Source: Acidaminobacter hydrogenoformans DSM 2784 (GTDB lineage: Bacteria > Bacillota > Clostridia > Peptostreptococcales > Acidaminobacteraceae). From it: a DNA stretch of 64,000 bases. Below the pieces are notes generated by a model. It did no database searches, was not told the origin of the DNA, and worked only from the letters and a program-made list of their open reading frames with translations. A program made the translations under genes and the position numbers. Positions 34,671 through 42,536 of the stretch are shown here, piece after piece. The stretch is from assembly GCF_900103005.1 (NCBI RefSeq), contig NZ_FMWL01000007.1:97487-161486 (forward strand), in the 5' to 3' direction. Each line of letters begins with the position of its first letter. Position 1 is the stretch's first letter.

Positions 34671-35527
34671 TACCAAGACCAGAATGGTTGAAACAAAAGG
34701 CACCCAATCAAGAGGTGTTTGAAGAAATGGGAAGAATGTTGGAATTGTTATCACTGCATACCGTTTGTGAAAGCGCCAATTGCCCCAATATTGGTAAATG
34801 CTTTGAAAATAAGACGGCAACCTTTATGATCATGGGGGATATCTGCACACGGAACTGCCGCTTTTGCGCAGTACCCAAAGGAATAGCCGGACCCTTGGAT
34901 TTTCAGGAACCGCTCAATGTGGCCAAAGCGTGCAGGCAGTTGGAGCTGAAGCACGCCGTTATTACTTCTGTTACCCGTGACGATTTAGAGGATGGGGGGG
35001 CGGGATGTTTTGCCAGGACAGTTGAGGCTATTCGCTTGCTGAATGCGGATTCTACCATTGAACTGCTCATTCCGGATCTTTGTGGGAATTGGAGTGCTTT
35101 AGCTGAAATTGTCATTGCTAAGCCAGACATAATCAATCATAACGTTGAAACTGTCCCTGAACTTTACGAAAAAGTCCGGCCCCAAGCTGACTACGGCAGA
35201 TCAGTAGAACTGCTCCGGCGCGTTAAGGAAATGGATGGTCAGATTTACACTAAATCCGGACTAATGCTGGGTCTGGGGGAAACCGATGAGCAGATAATCC
35301 AGGTGATGAGAGATCTGCTGTTAGCAGGCTGTGATATATTGACTTTAGGGCAGTATCTCAGACCTTCTGAAGAACACATACCAATTTTTGAATACGTAAC
35401 CCCCAATAAGTTCGATGAACTGCGGGACATCGCAATAGATTTGGGATTCAAATATGTGGCTTCCGGGCCTTTCGTAAGAAGCTCTTATAAAGCATTCGTT
35501 GCGATGGAGGAACTCAGGAAAGGTTAA
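34667..35527 (+). CDS. lipA: Lipoyl synthase LipA
   Basis: Radical-SAM enzyme inserting two sulfurs into the octanoyl chain. Both cluster sets are intact: auxiliary cluster cysteines 34, 39 and 45 (CESANCPNIGKC) and radical-SAM cysteines 60, 64 and 67 (CTRNCRFC). The C-terminal RSSYKA serine that ligates the auxiliary cluster is present. Length 286 is normal. It is coupled to lipB by a four-base overlap, and a hairpin terminator ends the operon 120 bp later. Confidence 0.96.
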   Translation: MIPRPEWLKQKAPNQEVFEEMGRMLELLSLHTVCESANCPNIGKCFENKTATFMIMGDICTRNCRFCAVPKGIAGPLDFQEPLNVAKACRQLELKHAVITSVTRDDLEDGGAGCFARTVEAIRLLNADSTIELLIPDLCGNWSALAEIVIAKPDIINHNVETVPELYEKVRPQADYGRSVELLRRVKEMDGQIYTKSGLMLGLGETDEQIIQVMRDLLLAGCDILTLGQYLRPSEEHIPIFEYVTPNKFDELRDIAIDLGFKYVASGPFVRSSYKAFVAMEELRKG

Positions 35528-35649
35528 ACTGAGTTAGTGATGCGGTTAATTATTAACCATATATTTCCAATTTAGATGGAGCTGAGAAATTCTAAATATA
35601 GATTATAAACTTCCGAATTATATCAGCATGAAGAGGTTGAAATTGAGAA

Positions 35650-35716
35650 GACCATCGGCATCAGAGTCTTAAAGCGTTCTCAAAAGAAGCTTAAGGACCT
35701 TTGCCGATGGTCTCCT
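35650..35716. terminator. Hairpin terminator, GACCATCGGCA family
   Basis: GACCATCGGCA pairs with TGCCGATGGTC around a 40-base partly paired loop. It closes the aco-lip operon. The rest of 35528-35863 shows no gene or other clear signal. Confidence 0.75.
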
Positions 35717-35863
35717 GTTTTTACAATAGGATCGTTATGAAAAGCTAAAAAGATGGCATTCTGATAATCCGGAGGCGGGCATTCGACCATTTACTTCATG
35801 TTAATGTTGTTGTATTATGTATTTAACAAAAATACAATGAGTACTGCGGAAGGGATTTGTCTT

Positions 35864-36631
35864 ATGCGAGCGAATGATATCCTGGAAAATAGTATAGAAC
35901 AAAAGATTATTGACAGCTTAAACGAACTTAATCGTCCGGATTTATTCAGAAGCCCTGTCGTCGCCTTTTCATCAGCAGAAGATGAGCGATATTCAAAACT
36001 CAAAGAGATCATAGGAGATTGGCACTTAAACCCTACAGAATTGCTGCCGGATGCCAAAAGCGTGATCAGCTATTTTGTGCCTTTCACAAAAGAGGTTGCC
36101 ATGGAACCCAATACGGTGGAGCATGGTTCTTTTCTATGGTCGGAAGCCTATCAGGAAATAAACCGTCATTTCGATAAGATGAATCAAGCGGTGGCGGACT
36201 ATTTGACAATGCTTGGCTACTCAACGAAAACGATTCAGGCAACGCATACCTATGATCCGAAGGATTTGAAGTCTATGTGGTCACACCGAAGCGCAGCTGC
36301 TATTGCAGGTTTGGGTGCCTTTGGTCTGAACCGATTGCTGATCACTGAAAAGGGCTCCGCCGGACGCTTTTGCACTGTGATCACTTCTGCGCCGTTACAG
36401 GCAAATTCTAAGCCACTCGATAATAAATGTTTATATGTGAAAAACGGGTCCTGTTCACTTTGTCTTAAAATTTGTCCAGTTCAAGCGCTGGAAACTGAAT
36501 CCTTCAAGAAGTTTGACTGTCAGGATGAGCTCAACAAAAATGAGTCGCTGATGACGGCGAGCACACCTTTGGAAATAGCAGATACCTGCGGGAAATGCAT
36601 CAGTGTTTGCCCAGTGGCATACATAGAATAA
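35864..36631 (+). CDS. Epoxyqueuosine-reductase-like 4Fe-4S protein
   Basis: A 255-residue cytosolic Fe-S protein. Two cluster motifs lie at the C-terminus: CSLCLKICP and, 30-odd residues on, CGKCISVCP, each lacking a distant fourth Cys only by position, as in double-cluster QueG-type proteins. HRSAAAIAGLGAFGLNRLLI and TVITSAPL match the QueG/reductive-dehalogenase-like core. The cobalamin-binding HEAT tail of true QueG (~380 residues) is absent, so queuosine function is not assumed. ATG at 35864 follows GGAAGGGA; the frame extends upstream to 35798 without a ribosome site. Confidence 0.8.
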   Translation: MRANDILENSIEQKIIDSLNELNRPDLFRSPVVAFSSAEDERYSKLKEIIGDWHLNPTELLPDAKSVISYFVPFTKEVAMEPNTVEHGSFLWSEAYQEINRHFDKMNQAVADYLTMLGYSTKTIQATHTYDPKDLKSMWSHRSAAAIAGLGAFGLNRLLITEKGSAGRFCTVITSAPLQANSKPLDNKCLYVKNGSCSLCLKICPVQALETESFKKFDCQDELNKNESLMTASTPLEIADTCGKCISVCPVAYIE

Positions 36632-36696
36632 GGTTTGAGAAAGACATAGGATCCTGAGTTGACGCTTACCTACATTTTCAAGGCAAACCACTACCA

Positions 36697-36915
36697 ATAA
36701 AAAACGGACCATGACACATAGTCATGATCCGTTTTTTATTGGAAACACCCACAAAAATTGATAAAATGCACCCTCCCATCCTAATGTTCAACGATTTGAA
36801 GGAAGGGGAGTGTGCATTTTTGTTTTGGAGGGTACAAAATGGGAATTGTGCCCATCTGGGCTTATTTTTGATTTTTATGGCCTATCTTCTTGCTTAAGTC
36901 GATGATTCGCGTCTC
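36697..36915. repeat. 215-bp dispersed repeat, copy 1, with two hairpins
   Basis: The first hairpin is AAAAAACGGACCATGAC with GTCATGATCCGTTTTTT (whole arm from 36694); the second is AAAATGCACCCTCCC with GGGGAGTGTGCATTTT (36763-36821). This stretch aligns almost base for base with 54183-54399, and its middle with 17862-17955. It fills most of the gap between the Fe-S protein and the LacI gene and would terminate both. No open frame is visible in it. Confidence 0.8.
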
Positions 36916-36943
36916 AACGTCAAGCAATGAGCAACATTGCGTT

Positions 36944-37984
36944 TTATCTTTGAATTAAAATGGAGGACTCTCTTATGATCAGTTCGGTTGGCAGGATGAT
37001 GTTTTCGACGGGCATTTCGGGATTGGCGATGCGCTCGTGCAGCAGCTCGATGGCTTTGGCGCCCAGCTGTCTCGGATAAGCTGAAACCGTTGTCAAGGAT
37101 GGACTGAATGATATGCCTTCAGGAATATCATCGAAACCGACAATGGAGATGTCCCGGCCCGGCTGGATGCCTTCGGCCTTCAGCGCCATCATGGCACCTA
37201 TAGCAATGGTATCGTTGTAGCAGAAGATCGCGTTCGGCGGGTTTGGCAAAGCCAGCAGTTTCTGTATCAGGCTTTTGCCTTCTTCCCGTTCGCAAAGGCT
37301 TTCCAGAATGAGGTCCGGATCAGCGGTAAGTCCCGCCTTTTCCAGGGCTTGCTTATACCCCTCGAGCCGCCCGTGCCAGGTGAAAAGCTGATGATTGCCG
37401 CCAATGAAGGCAATACGTCGATGTCCCTGGTCCAGCAAGTGTCTTGTGGCCACATAACCGCCATGGACGTTGTCGACACCAATGTAATCACAGGAAAGCT
37501 CGGGAAACATACGGTTTATCAGCACGACTGGAATGCCAAAGCTTCGGATACGATGGATCACTTCGCTCTTTGTACCCGGCGCAGCGAACAGGAGAATGCC
37601 GCTGACCCGGTATTCCAGCATCATGGAGATCAGCCGGTCCTGGACCTTGCAAGAGTCGAAGGTCGTGCCCAGGAGAGAGGTCTGCTCGGTTTCGTTCAGT
37701 TTTTGCTGAATCCCGATCAGAAGCTCTGTATAGAAAGGATTGACCAGGTCGGTGACGATAATGCCGGTGGCTGAAGCTGAGGATGAGCCGGAGCGCAAAC
37801 TTGCGGCGCCGCGGTCATAGACGTAGCCAAGGGCTTCAATGGCGTCAAAAACCTTTCGGGTGGTCACTTCTGGAATGCTTGGGTTGCCGTTGAGGGCCAT
37901 AGAGGCCGTTGTCAGGGAGACGCCGGCATGGGCGGCCACCTGCTTGAGCGTCACGCGGTGTTTTCTTTTTCCTTCTGGTTTCAT
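36944..37984 (-). CDS. LacI-family transcriptional regulator
   Basis: A 346-residue repressor with the LacI helix-turn-helix at residues ~10-32 (TLKQVAAHAGVSLTTASMAL), hinge helix, and a periplasmic-binding-protein-like effector domain (GIIVTDLVNPFYTELL, FIGGNHQLFTWHGRLEGY). A sugar or related effector is expected. AGGTGACC lies upstream of the ATG. It is divergent from an oxidoreductase and TRAP cluster with matching operators in the gap, so it probably represses that cluster and possibly itself. Confidence 0.92.
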   Translation of the reverse strand: MKPEGKRKHRVTLKQVAAHAGVSLTTASMALNGNPSIPEVTTRKVFDAIEALGYVYDRGAASLRSGSSSASATGIIVTDLVNPFYTELLIGIQQKLNETEQTSLLGTTFDSCKVQDRLISMMLEYRVSGILLFAAPGTKSEVIHRIRSFGIPVVLINRMFPELSCDYIGVDNVHGGYVATRHLLDQGHRRIAFIGGNHQLFTWHGRLEGYKQALEKAGLTADPDLILESLCEREEGKSLIQKLLALPNPPNAIFCYNDTIAIGAMMALKAEGIQPGRDISIVGFDDIPEGISFSPSLTTVSAYPRQLGAKAIELLHERIANPEMPVENIILPTELIIRESSILIQR

Positions 37985-38033
37985 AGCAGGTCACCTGTTT
38001 CTTTTGAGGTGTTTAGTCATCAAGTATTAACTC

Positions 38034-38084
38034 ATTATACCCAGGGGTGCGAAAGCGTGTCAATGAGAACCACAGAATCGATTC
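38034..38084 (-). promoter_or_regulatory. LacI-gene promoter and putative operator
   Basis: On the minus strand TTGACA, 18 bases, TATAAT (38063 to 38034) is a near-consensus promoter for the regulator. Just upstream lies the palindrome GAATCGATTC (38075-38084), which matches the CGATTC core of the three tandem sites at 38301, suggesting autoregulation. Confidence 0.65.
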
Positions 38085-38264
38085 AGCAAAGGAATGCCGC
38101 ATCTTAAACCCTGGCATCCGGGTACGACATTCAGGAACCGAAGTGAAATGATGGAACGCAGGACCCATGCGGGAAAGAGGCAAGAAACACGACAGGAGCG
38201 AAAAAAATAAAAATAACTCCAAACAGAATAACCATAAATATTTGTACAAATATTGAAACAGGGA

Positions 38265-38293
38265 TTGACAGAAAGAAAATTCGGGATTACAAT
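38265..38293 (+). promoter_or_regulatory. Promoter of the oxidoreductase/TRAP cluster
   Basis: TTGACA, 17 bases, TACAAT. The predicted start of transcription, near 38300, falls at the edge of the tandem operator block. Its position supports the downstream ATG at 38409 as the true start of the gene. Confidence 0.7.
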
Positions 38294-38300
38294 GCTGTTA

Positions 38301-38337
38301 AAACGATTCAGTGAAACGATTCAGCGAAACAATTCAA
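38301..38337 (+). promoter_or_regulatory. Three tandem LacI-type operators
   Basis: AAACGATTCAG at 38301, AAACGATTCAG at 38314 and AAACAATTCAA at 38327: three copies at an exact 13-bp period. With the flanking TG the unit reads TGAAACGATTCA, which has the two-fold symmetric CG-centred form of LacI-family operators. They cover the predicted transcription start, a repressing position. The following leader contains a lone GACCATCGGCA (38351-38361), the left arm of the terminator family, without a partner. Confidence 0.65.
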
Positions 38338-38408
38338 CAGAAAACATCAACGACCATCGGCAGAAAAGAAATCACTTAAGATGTGAAGAAATGGAGCGGA
38401 GGATGACT

Positions 38409-39587
38409 ATGGCAAAGAAGGAAATTACCATTGCGCTGATTGGCGGCGGGTATGGCGCGATATTGCATCTCAACGGCTATGAGAAAATCCATGGGGTGGA
38501 AGTCCGGCTGAAGGCACTGGTGGATGTGGACGTGGAAAAGGCGAATGCGCTTAAGGAAAAATATGGGATTGAACAGGTGCTGACGGATTATCAAGAGGTG
38601 CTCAGGGATCCTGAGATCGACATTGTGGACATCGTGACGCCACCGTCGCTGCATCCTAAAATGGTTTACGAAGCCATGAAGGCAGGTAAGCATGTGATCT
38701 GCGAGAAACCATTCACCGGATATTTTGGCGAGGCAGGGGATCCGGAGCTGATTGGGAAAAATGTTTCCAAACGGCAGATGTTTGAGGCGATCTGCAGGGA
38801 GCTGGACAAGGGCAAAAAGATTGTCGAAGCCAGCGGCAGACTGTTTATGTACGCTGAGAATTTTGTGTACGCGCCTAATCTGAGAAAGGCTGCGGAATTA
38901 ATAGCGGTAAAGGGCAGCAGGATTCTCTTTATGAAAGGTGAAGCGAGCCTGAGGGGTTCAAGTTCACCGGTTGCCGGACAATGGTCTAAAACCGGTGGTG
39001 GACCGCTGATGCGCAACGCGATCCATCCCCTGACGGGCATGCTTTGGCTGAAGCGGACGGAAGCGGCTTCAAAGGGCGAGGAAATCAAGGTAGTCAGCGT
39101 GACGGCAGATGCGAGCTATGTAGTTCAGCGACTGACGGAGGCGGAACGGCGCCACTTGAACGCGAATCCCGTGGATGTAGAGGACAATATCACGGTAACC
39201 ATGACCTTCTCGGATGGGACCAAGGCGCTGGTGATCGGTTCGGACACATATCTGGGCGGGACAAAGACCTATGTGGATGTTTATGCCAATGACGCGACCT
39301 TTAACTGCAACGTCGCGCCGACGGATTACCTCCAGACGTATTTCCTGGACGAAGCGGGGATTGAAGACGTATATCTCGCTGAGATGCTGCCGAACAAGCT
39401 GGGATGGAACCGTTCCTTTGTATCGGACGAGGTTCTCAGAGGCTATACTGGCGAGCTCCAGGATTTCGTGGAGTGCGTGGCCTTCGGCAGGAAGCCGGTC
39501 AGTGACTATGAATTGGCAGCAGAATCTGTGAAGTTGATTTATGCGGCGTATCTGTCCGCGGAAGAGGGGCGCAGGATTGATCTGTAA
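38409..39587 (+). CDS. Gfo/Idh/MocA-family oxidoreductase
   Basis: A 392-residue NAD(P)-dependent dehydrogenase. The Rossmann motif ALIGGGYGAILHLNGY opens the protein, and GKHVICEKPF at about residue 97 is the family signature with the catalytic lysine. The C-terminal alpha/beta domain carries NAIHPLTGML, a likely substrate-site histidine. Sugars, inositols and related polyols are common substrates. ATG at 38409 follows GGAGG by six bases; the open frame extends to 38253 but that part contains the promoter and operators. The LacI regulator and TRAP genes suggest uptake and oxidation of a sugar acid or cyclic polyol. Confidence 0.9.
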   Translation: MAKKEITIALIGGGYGAILHLNGYEKIHGVEVRLKALVDVDVEKANALKEKYGIEQVLTDYQEVLRDPEIDIVDIVTPPSLHPKMVYEAMKAGKHVICEKPFTGYFGEAGDPELIGKNVSKRQMFEAICRELDKGKKIVEASGRLFMYAENFVYAPNLRKAAELIAVKGSRILFMKGEASLRGSSSPVAGQWSKTGGGPLMRNAIHPLTGMLWLKRTEAASKGEEIKVVSVTADASYVVQRLTEAERRHLNANPVDVEDNITVTMTFSDGTKALVIGSDTYLGGTKTYVDVYANDATFNCNVAPTDYLQTYFLDEAGIEDVYLAEMLPNKLGWNRSFVSDEVLRGYTGELQDFVECVAFGRKPVSDYELAAESVKLIYAAYLSAEEGRRIDL

Positions 39588-39596
39588 GGTAATCAA

Positions 39597-39776
39597 TGAA
39601 AAATACGATTGCTGGCAAAGGAACTTGGCGCTGAAGTCGTGGCGTTTCAGACAAATTGCGAAGGTGTGATGTGCCACTGGATTCACGACGCGTTTCTCGA
39701 AGGCATCGTATTCAACGCAAGGGCCTGGCCCCACTATAGCTATGGCATCCGGGACGCGGTGGTGAATATCAAGTAA
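39597..39776 (+). pseudogene. Remnant of type II 3-dehydroquinate dehydratase (aroQ)
   Basis: In frame from TTG at 39609 the reading LLAKELGAEVVAFQTNCEG, then WIHDAFLEGIVFN and HYSYGIRDAVVNIK, matches the middle of AroQ (family: FQSNHEG, GIVLNPGA, HYSYAIRDAV). It stops at 39776, some 45 residues short. ATG AAA AAT ACG ATT at 39597, in another frame, looks like the original AroQ N-terminus, so an internal deletion of roughly 35-40 codons with a frame change is likely. The active-site His of NHEG is Cys here. Confidence 0.75.
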
Positions 39777-39877
39777 AAGACACCACATTTTTATCGGAGA
39801 CTATCGGAGGAAAGGCTTTTATCGATGGTTTTCACCTCAATGCCTTTCATACTTTAAAATCGGAAAGGAAGGGAATT

Positions 39878-40357
39878 ATGCGTATAATACGTTGGTTGGA
39901 CGCTCATTTTGAAGAAGTGATTCTGACATTTTTTCTCTATATTATGGTGGCGGTGATGGGCTATCAGGTCGTCATGCGCTATCTGTTCAACAACTCAGTG
40001 GTATGGTCCGAGGAGCTGACTCGATATTTGTTCGTATGGTCGGCCTTTGTAAGTATTGGTTACTGCATTAAAAAGAGAAGCTCCATCAAAATCGACCAGA
40101 TTGTCCATCTGATGCCAAAAGTTGTCCAAAAGGTCATACTGCTGCTCACGAAGGTTGTCTCGCTTTTTTTCTTTGTTTATTTACTCCGATATTCCTTCAA
40201 TGTGGTCCAGGCAACCATCAAGAGCGGGCAGCTCAGCCCGGCGCTTCAAATGCCGATGGTTTTTGTTCATCTGGCGTCCATTGTCGGTTTTGCAATGGCG
40301 ATTGTAAGGATACTGGAAAGCTTTGTATTTACCGCAGCAAAAAATGTTGAGGAATAA
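39878..40357 (+). CDS. TRAP transporter small permease (DctQ type)
   Basis: A 159-residue membrane protein with four hydrophobic segments, the DctQ layout. MVAVMGYQVVMRYLFNNSVVWSEELTRYLFVW is represented here by RYLFNNSVVWSEELTRYLF (residues ~36-54), the family signature. It partners the large permease encoded next, in sodium-driven import of organic acids. AAGGAAGGGA precedes the ATG. No binding protein gene lies in the cluster. Confidence 0.9.
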   Translation: MRIIRWLDAHFEEVILTFFLYIMVAVMGYQVVMRYLFNNSVVWSEELTRYLFVWSAFVSIGYCIKKRSSIKIDQIVHLMPKVVQKVILLLTKVVSLFFFVYLLRYSFNVVQATIKSGQLSPALQMPMVFVHLASIVGFAMAIVRILESFVFTAAKNVEE

Positions 40358-40395
40358 TTGACGACGCAGATCGAATATGATGAGGAGGGTTTGAT

Positions 40396-41685
40396 TTGTC
40401 TCCAGGACTTTTGTTTATCTTTTTCGTTATCAGTATATTTTTGGCTATACCTGTTTCGACAACACTGGGCATATCGTCAATACTGCCGCGCCTAATGGAT
40501 CCCGGGTTTCCGGCATCGCCAGAAATGGTTATCCGCGCCATGCTTGGCGGTGTGGACAGTTTCCCGATCTTGGCCGTGCCAATGTTCATTTTGTCAGGAA
40601 TCATTATGGCAAGAGGCGGCATCTCCAAAAAATTATTTGATGTTTTTACGTACTTCATAGGCAATAAAACGGCAGGCCTTCCCATTGCAGTGGTCTTGAC
40701 CTGTCTTTTTTACGGGGCAATTTCAGGCTCCGGTCCAGCAACGGCAGCCGCTGTAGGGTCCATGACCATACCGCTTCTGGTCGAGCTTGGCTATGACAAA
40801 ATCTTTTCCACGGCGCTTGTGGCGGTCGCAGGCGGCCTTGGCGTCATCATACCTCCGAGTATTCCCTTCATCTTTTACGGTATGGCTTCAGGTACTTCGG
40901 TTGGGGCGCTCTTCCTGGCCGGCGTACTGCCAGGCTTGCTGATTGGGGGATGTTTAATGGGTTACGCGTATTATTACTGCAAAAAGAACGGCGAAGACAA
41001 GGAGAAGATTCACGCGAACTATAACGCGCTGCGGGCGCGAGGCTTTATAGGCGTTTTTAGGGAAAGCTTCTGGGCCCTTCTCGCACCGGTGATCATTCTC
41101 GGGTCCATCTATTCAGGTGTCGCGTCGCCCACGGAAGCGGCGGTCATTTCCGTCTATTATGCGCTTTTTATAAGCCTTTTTGTCTACAAGACCATGAAAT
41201 TCAATCAGATCAACAAAATTTTCGCAGAAGGCGTGGCGACCTATGCGCCGCTGCTGTTCATCATTGCCGCTGCACTGGCCTTTGCAAGAGTCCTGACGCT
41301 GATGAACGTACCGCAGCTGATCGCGACGAGCATTACCTCGGTCTTCACGACCAAGCTCTCCGTCCTGATTGTCATCAACATCTTCCTTCTGTTTGTCGGC
41401 ATGGTGATGGACACAGGCCCGGCCATCCTGATTCTGACCCCGATCCTCGTTCCGATTACAAACGCCTTTGGCATCAATCCGGTACACTTTGGCATCATCA
41501 TGGTAGTCAACCTGGCCATCGGCTTTGTCACCCCGCCGATCGGCATCAATCTCTTTGTGACCAGCGCCTTCACCGGTGTGCCTGTGATGCACATCGCCAA
41601 GGCGGCGGCGCCGTTCATCATCATGTTCTTCATCGCATTGTTATTCATAACGTTTGTGCCAGCGATATCACTAGCACTGCTGTAG
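40396..41685 (+). CDS. TRAP transporter large permease (DctM type)
   Basis: A 429-residue, roughly 12-segment membrane protein forming the substrate channel of a TRAP transporter. Family segments are FYGAISGSGPATAAAVGSM (residues ~110-128) and TPPIGINLFV near the C-terminus. The start is TTG at 40396, with GAGGAGGG six to seven bases upstream. A DctP binding protein would normally be nearby but none is encoded between 39588 and 42536, so the system is incomplete here or uses one from elsewhere. Confidence 0.92.
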   Translation: MSPGLLFIFFVISIFLAIPVSTTLGISSILPRLMDPGFPASPEMVIRAMLGGVDSFPILAVPMFILSGIIMARGGISKKLFDVFTYFIGNKTAGLPIAVVLTCLFYGAISGSGPATAAAVGSMTIPLLVELGYDKIFSTALVAVAGGLGVIIPPSIPFIFYGMASGTSVGALFLAGVLPGLLIGGCLMGYAYYYCKKNGEDKEKIHANYNALRARGFIGVFRESFWALLAPVIILGSIYSGVASPTEAAVISVYYALFISLFVYKTMKFNQINKIFAEGVATYAPLLFIIAAALAFARVLTLMNVPQLIATSITSVFTTKLSVLIVINIFLLFVGMVMDTGPAILILTPILVPITNAFGINPVHFGIIMVVNLAIGFVTPPIGINLFVTSAFTGVPVMHIAKAAAPFIIMFFIALLFITFVPAISLALL

Positions 41686-41757
41686 CGCTCATGGGGATGA
41701 GCGTCAAGTGACGGAGCGGAGAAACGGTATGTGAATCAGAAATTGAAGTATACGCGA

Positions 41758-41810
41758 CATCGGGAGGGCACTAAGCTGTTTAAAGCTTCAGGGTCCTCCC
41801 GATGGTTGTT
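41758..41810 (+). terminator. Terminator after the TRAP genes
   Basis: CATCGGGAGG pairs with CCTCCCGATG, with an inner AAGCT/AGCTT stem, then TTGTT. It is a diverged relative of the GACCATCGGCA hairpins. Confidence 0.7.
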
Positions 41811-42139
41811 GTATCAGCGATTGTGCCAGAAAGAATGGGTTTAACAATTTAATTACGCATTATCAAGTGAAATATTTGACCATTGGCGGAGGAAGACTTA
41901 GTTCTGGTATTATCCAAAAGGTAGACAAATCCACAAAATCAGGCGAGTTGGCAGTATGTGTGTGGATGGGTGTCTATAGAATTGAAGTACACCGCCGCAT
42001 TTAGCACTACAGTACAGGGTTGTGTCATTAGCTTTATCCTAATTATCGATGTTACATATCAATTTATGATATTGGAACGTACAAGCATGCGTGAACCCTC
42101 TTATTGCATCTCTTGAAAATGCCCAGGGCTTCCCCTAAT

Positions 42140-42185
42140 AACCTGGATTCCGCACCATACATAACGATGGGGCGGAATCCAGGTT
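42140..42185. repeat. Perfect 14-bp inverted repeat
   Basis: AACCTGGATTCCGC and GCGGAATCCAGGTT, separated by 18 bases, with no T-run. It lies in the long gene-free gap 41686-42536. It could be an RNA hairpin or a small element end; no gene accompanies it. Confidence 0.55.
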
Positions 42186-42192
42186 GCAAAAC

Positions 42193-42259
42193 AAAAAAAG
42201 CACCGCTATGTATTGATCTATCCTTTAGAGAGAGATCGCACAGCGGTGCTTTTCTATTT
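42193..42259. terminator. Strong hairpin, likely bidirectional terminator
   Basis: AAAAGCACCGCT pairs with AGCGGTGCTTTT around a loop with further GATCT/AGATC pairing, followed by CTATTTT. With the preceding inverted repeat it marks the change from the TRAP block to the AT-rich module. I see no gene in the rest of 41686-42536. Confidence 0.65.
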
Positions 42260-42536
42260 TGCTGAAGTGCCAGTCAATAATACCTAACTTTGTATCATTG
42301 ACAAAACTAGAAAGCAAAAGTGGTTGATCCTGGACATTGTCCATGTACATGGCATAGTAATGTGAATTTGGATTATCATTATCACTCATGGCTATGCTAT
42401 GATAGTGGTGTAAATGTGTAATATTTTAATGACATAAGAATTATTTAGAATTACAAACAAAAATCATTCGTAAATAAACCAATTAGTTAATTAAGTTTTT
42501 TGAAATGAAGATTATGTTTGTTGAGGAGAATGAAAG

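Noticed and set aside
35864..36631. Assignment as epoxyqueuosine reductase QueG proper
   Set aside because: The protein is about 125 residues too short and lacks the C-terminal helical repeat region; it is not in the que operon.
38301..38337. Tandem 13-bp repeats considered as a CRISPR or VNTR
   Set aside because: The units are too short, have two-base gaps and sit on a promoter; operator function explains them better.
38351..38361. GACCATCGGCA in the oxidoreductase leader as a terminator
   Set aside because: The partner arm TGCCGATGGTC is missing, so no hairpin forms; kept only as a stray family member.
39069..39788. 239-codon open frame on the minus strand
   Set aside because: It mirrors the Gfo/Idh gene and the aroQ remnant, both of which have recognisable family motifs on the plus strand.
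41846..42002. Plus-strand frame around LTIGGGRLSSG...WMGVY
   Set aside because: About 50 codons read without a stop, but no start signal, no ribosome site and no family I can recognise; it may be a gene fragment or chance.
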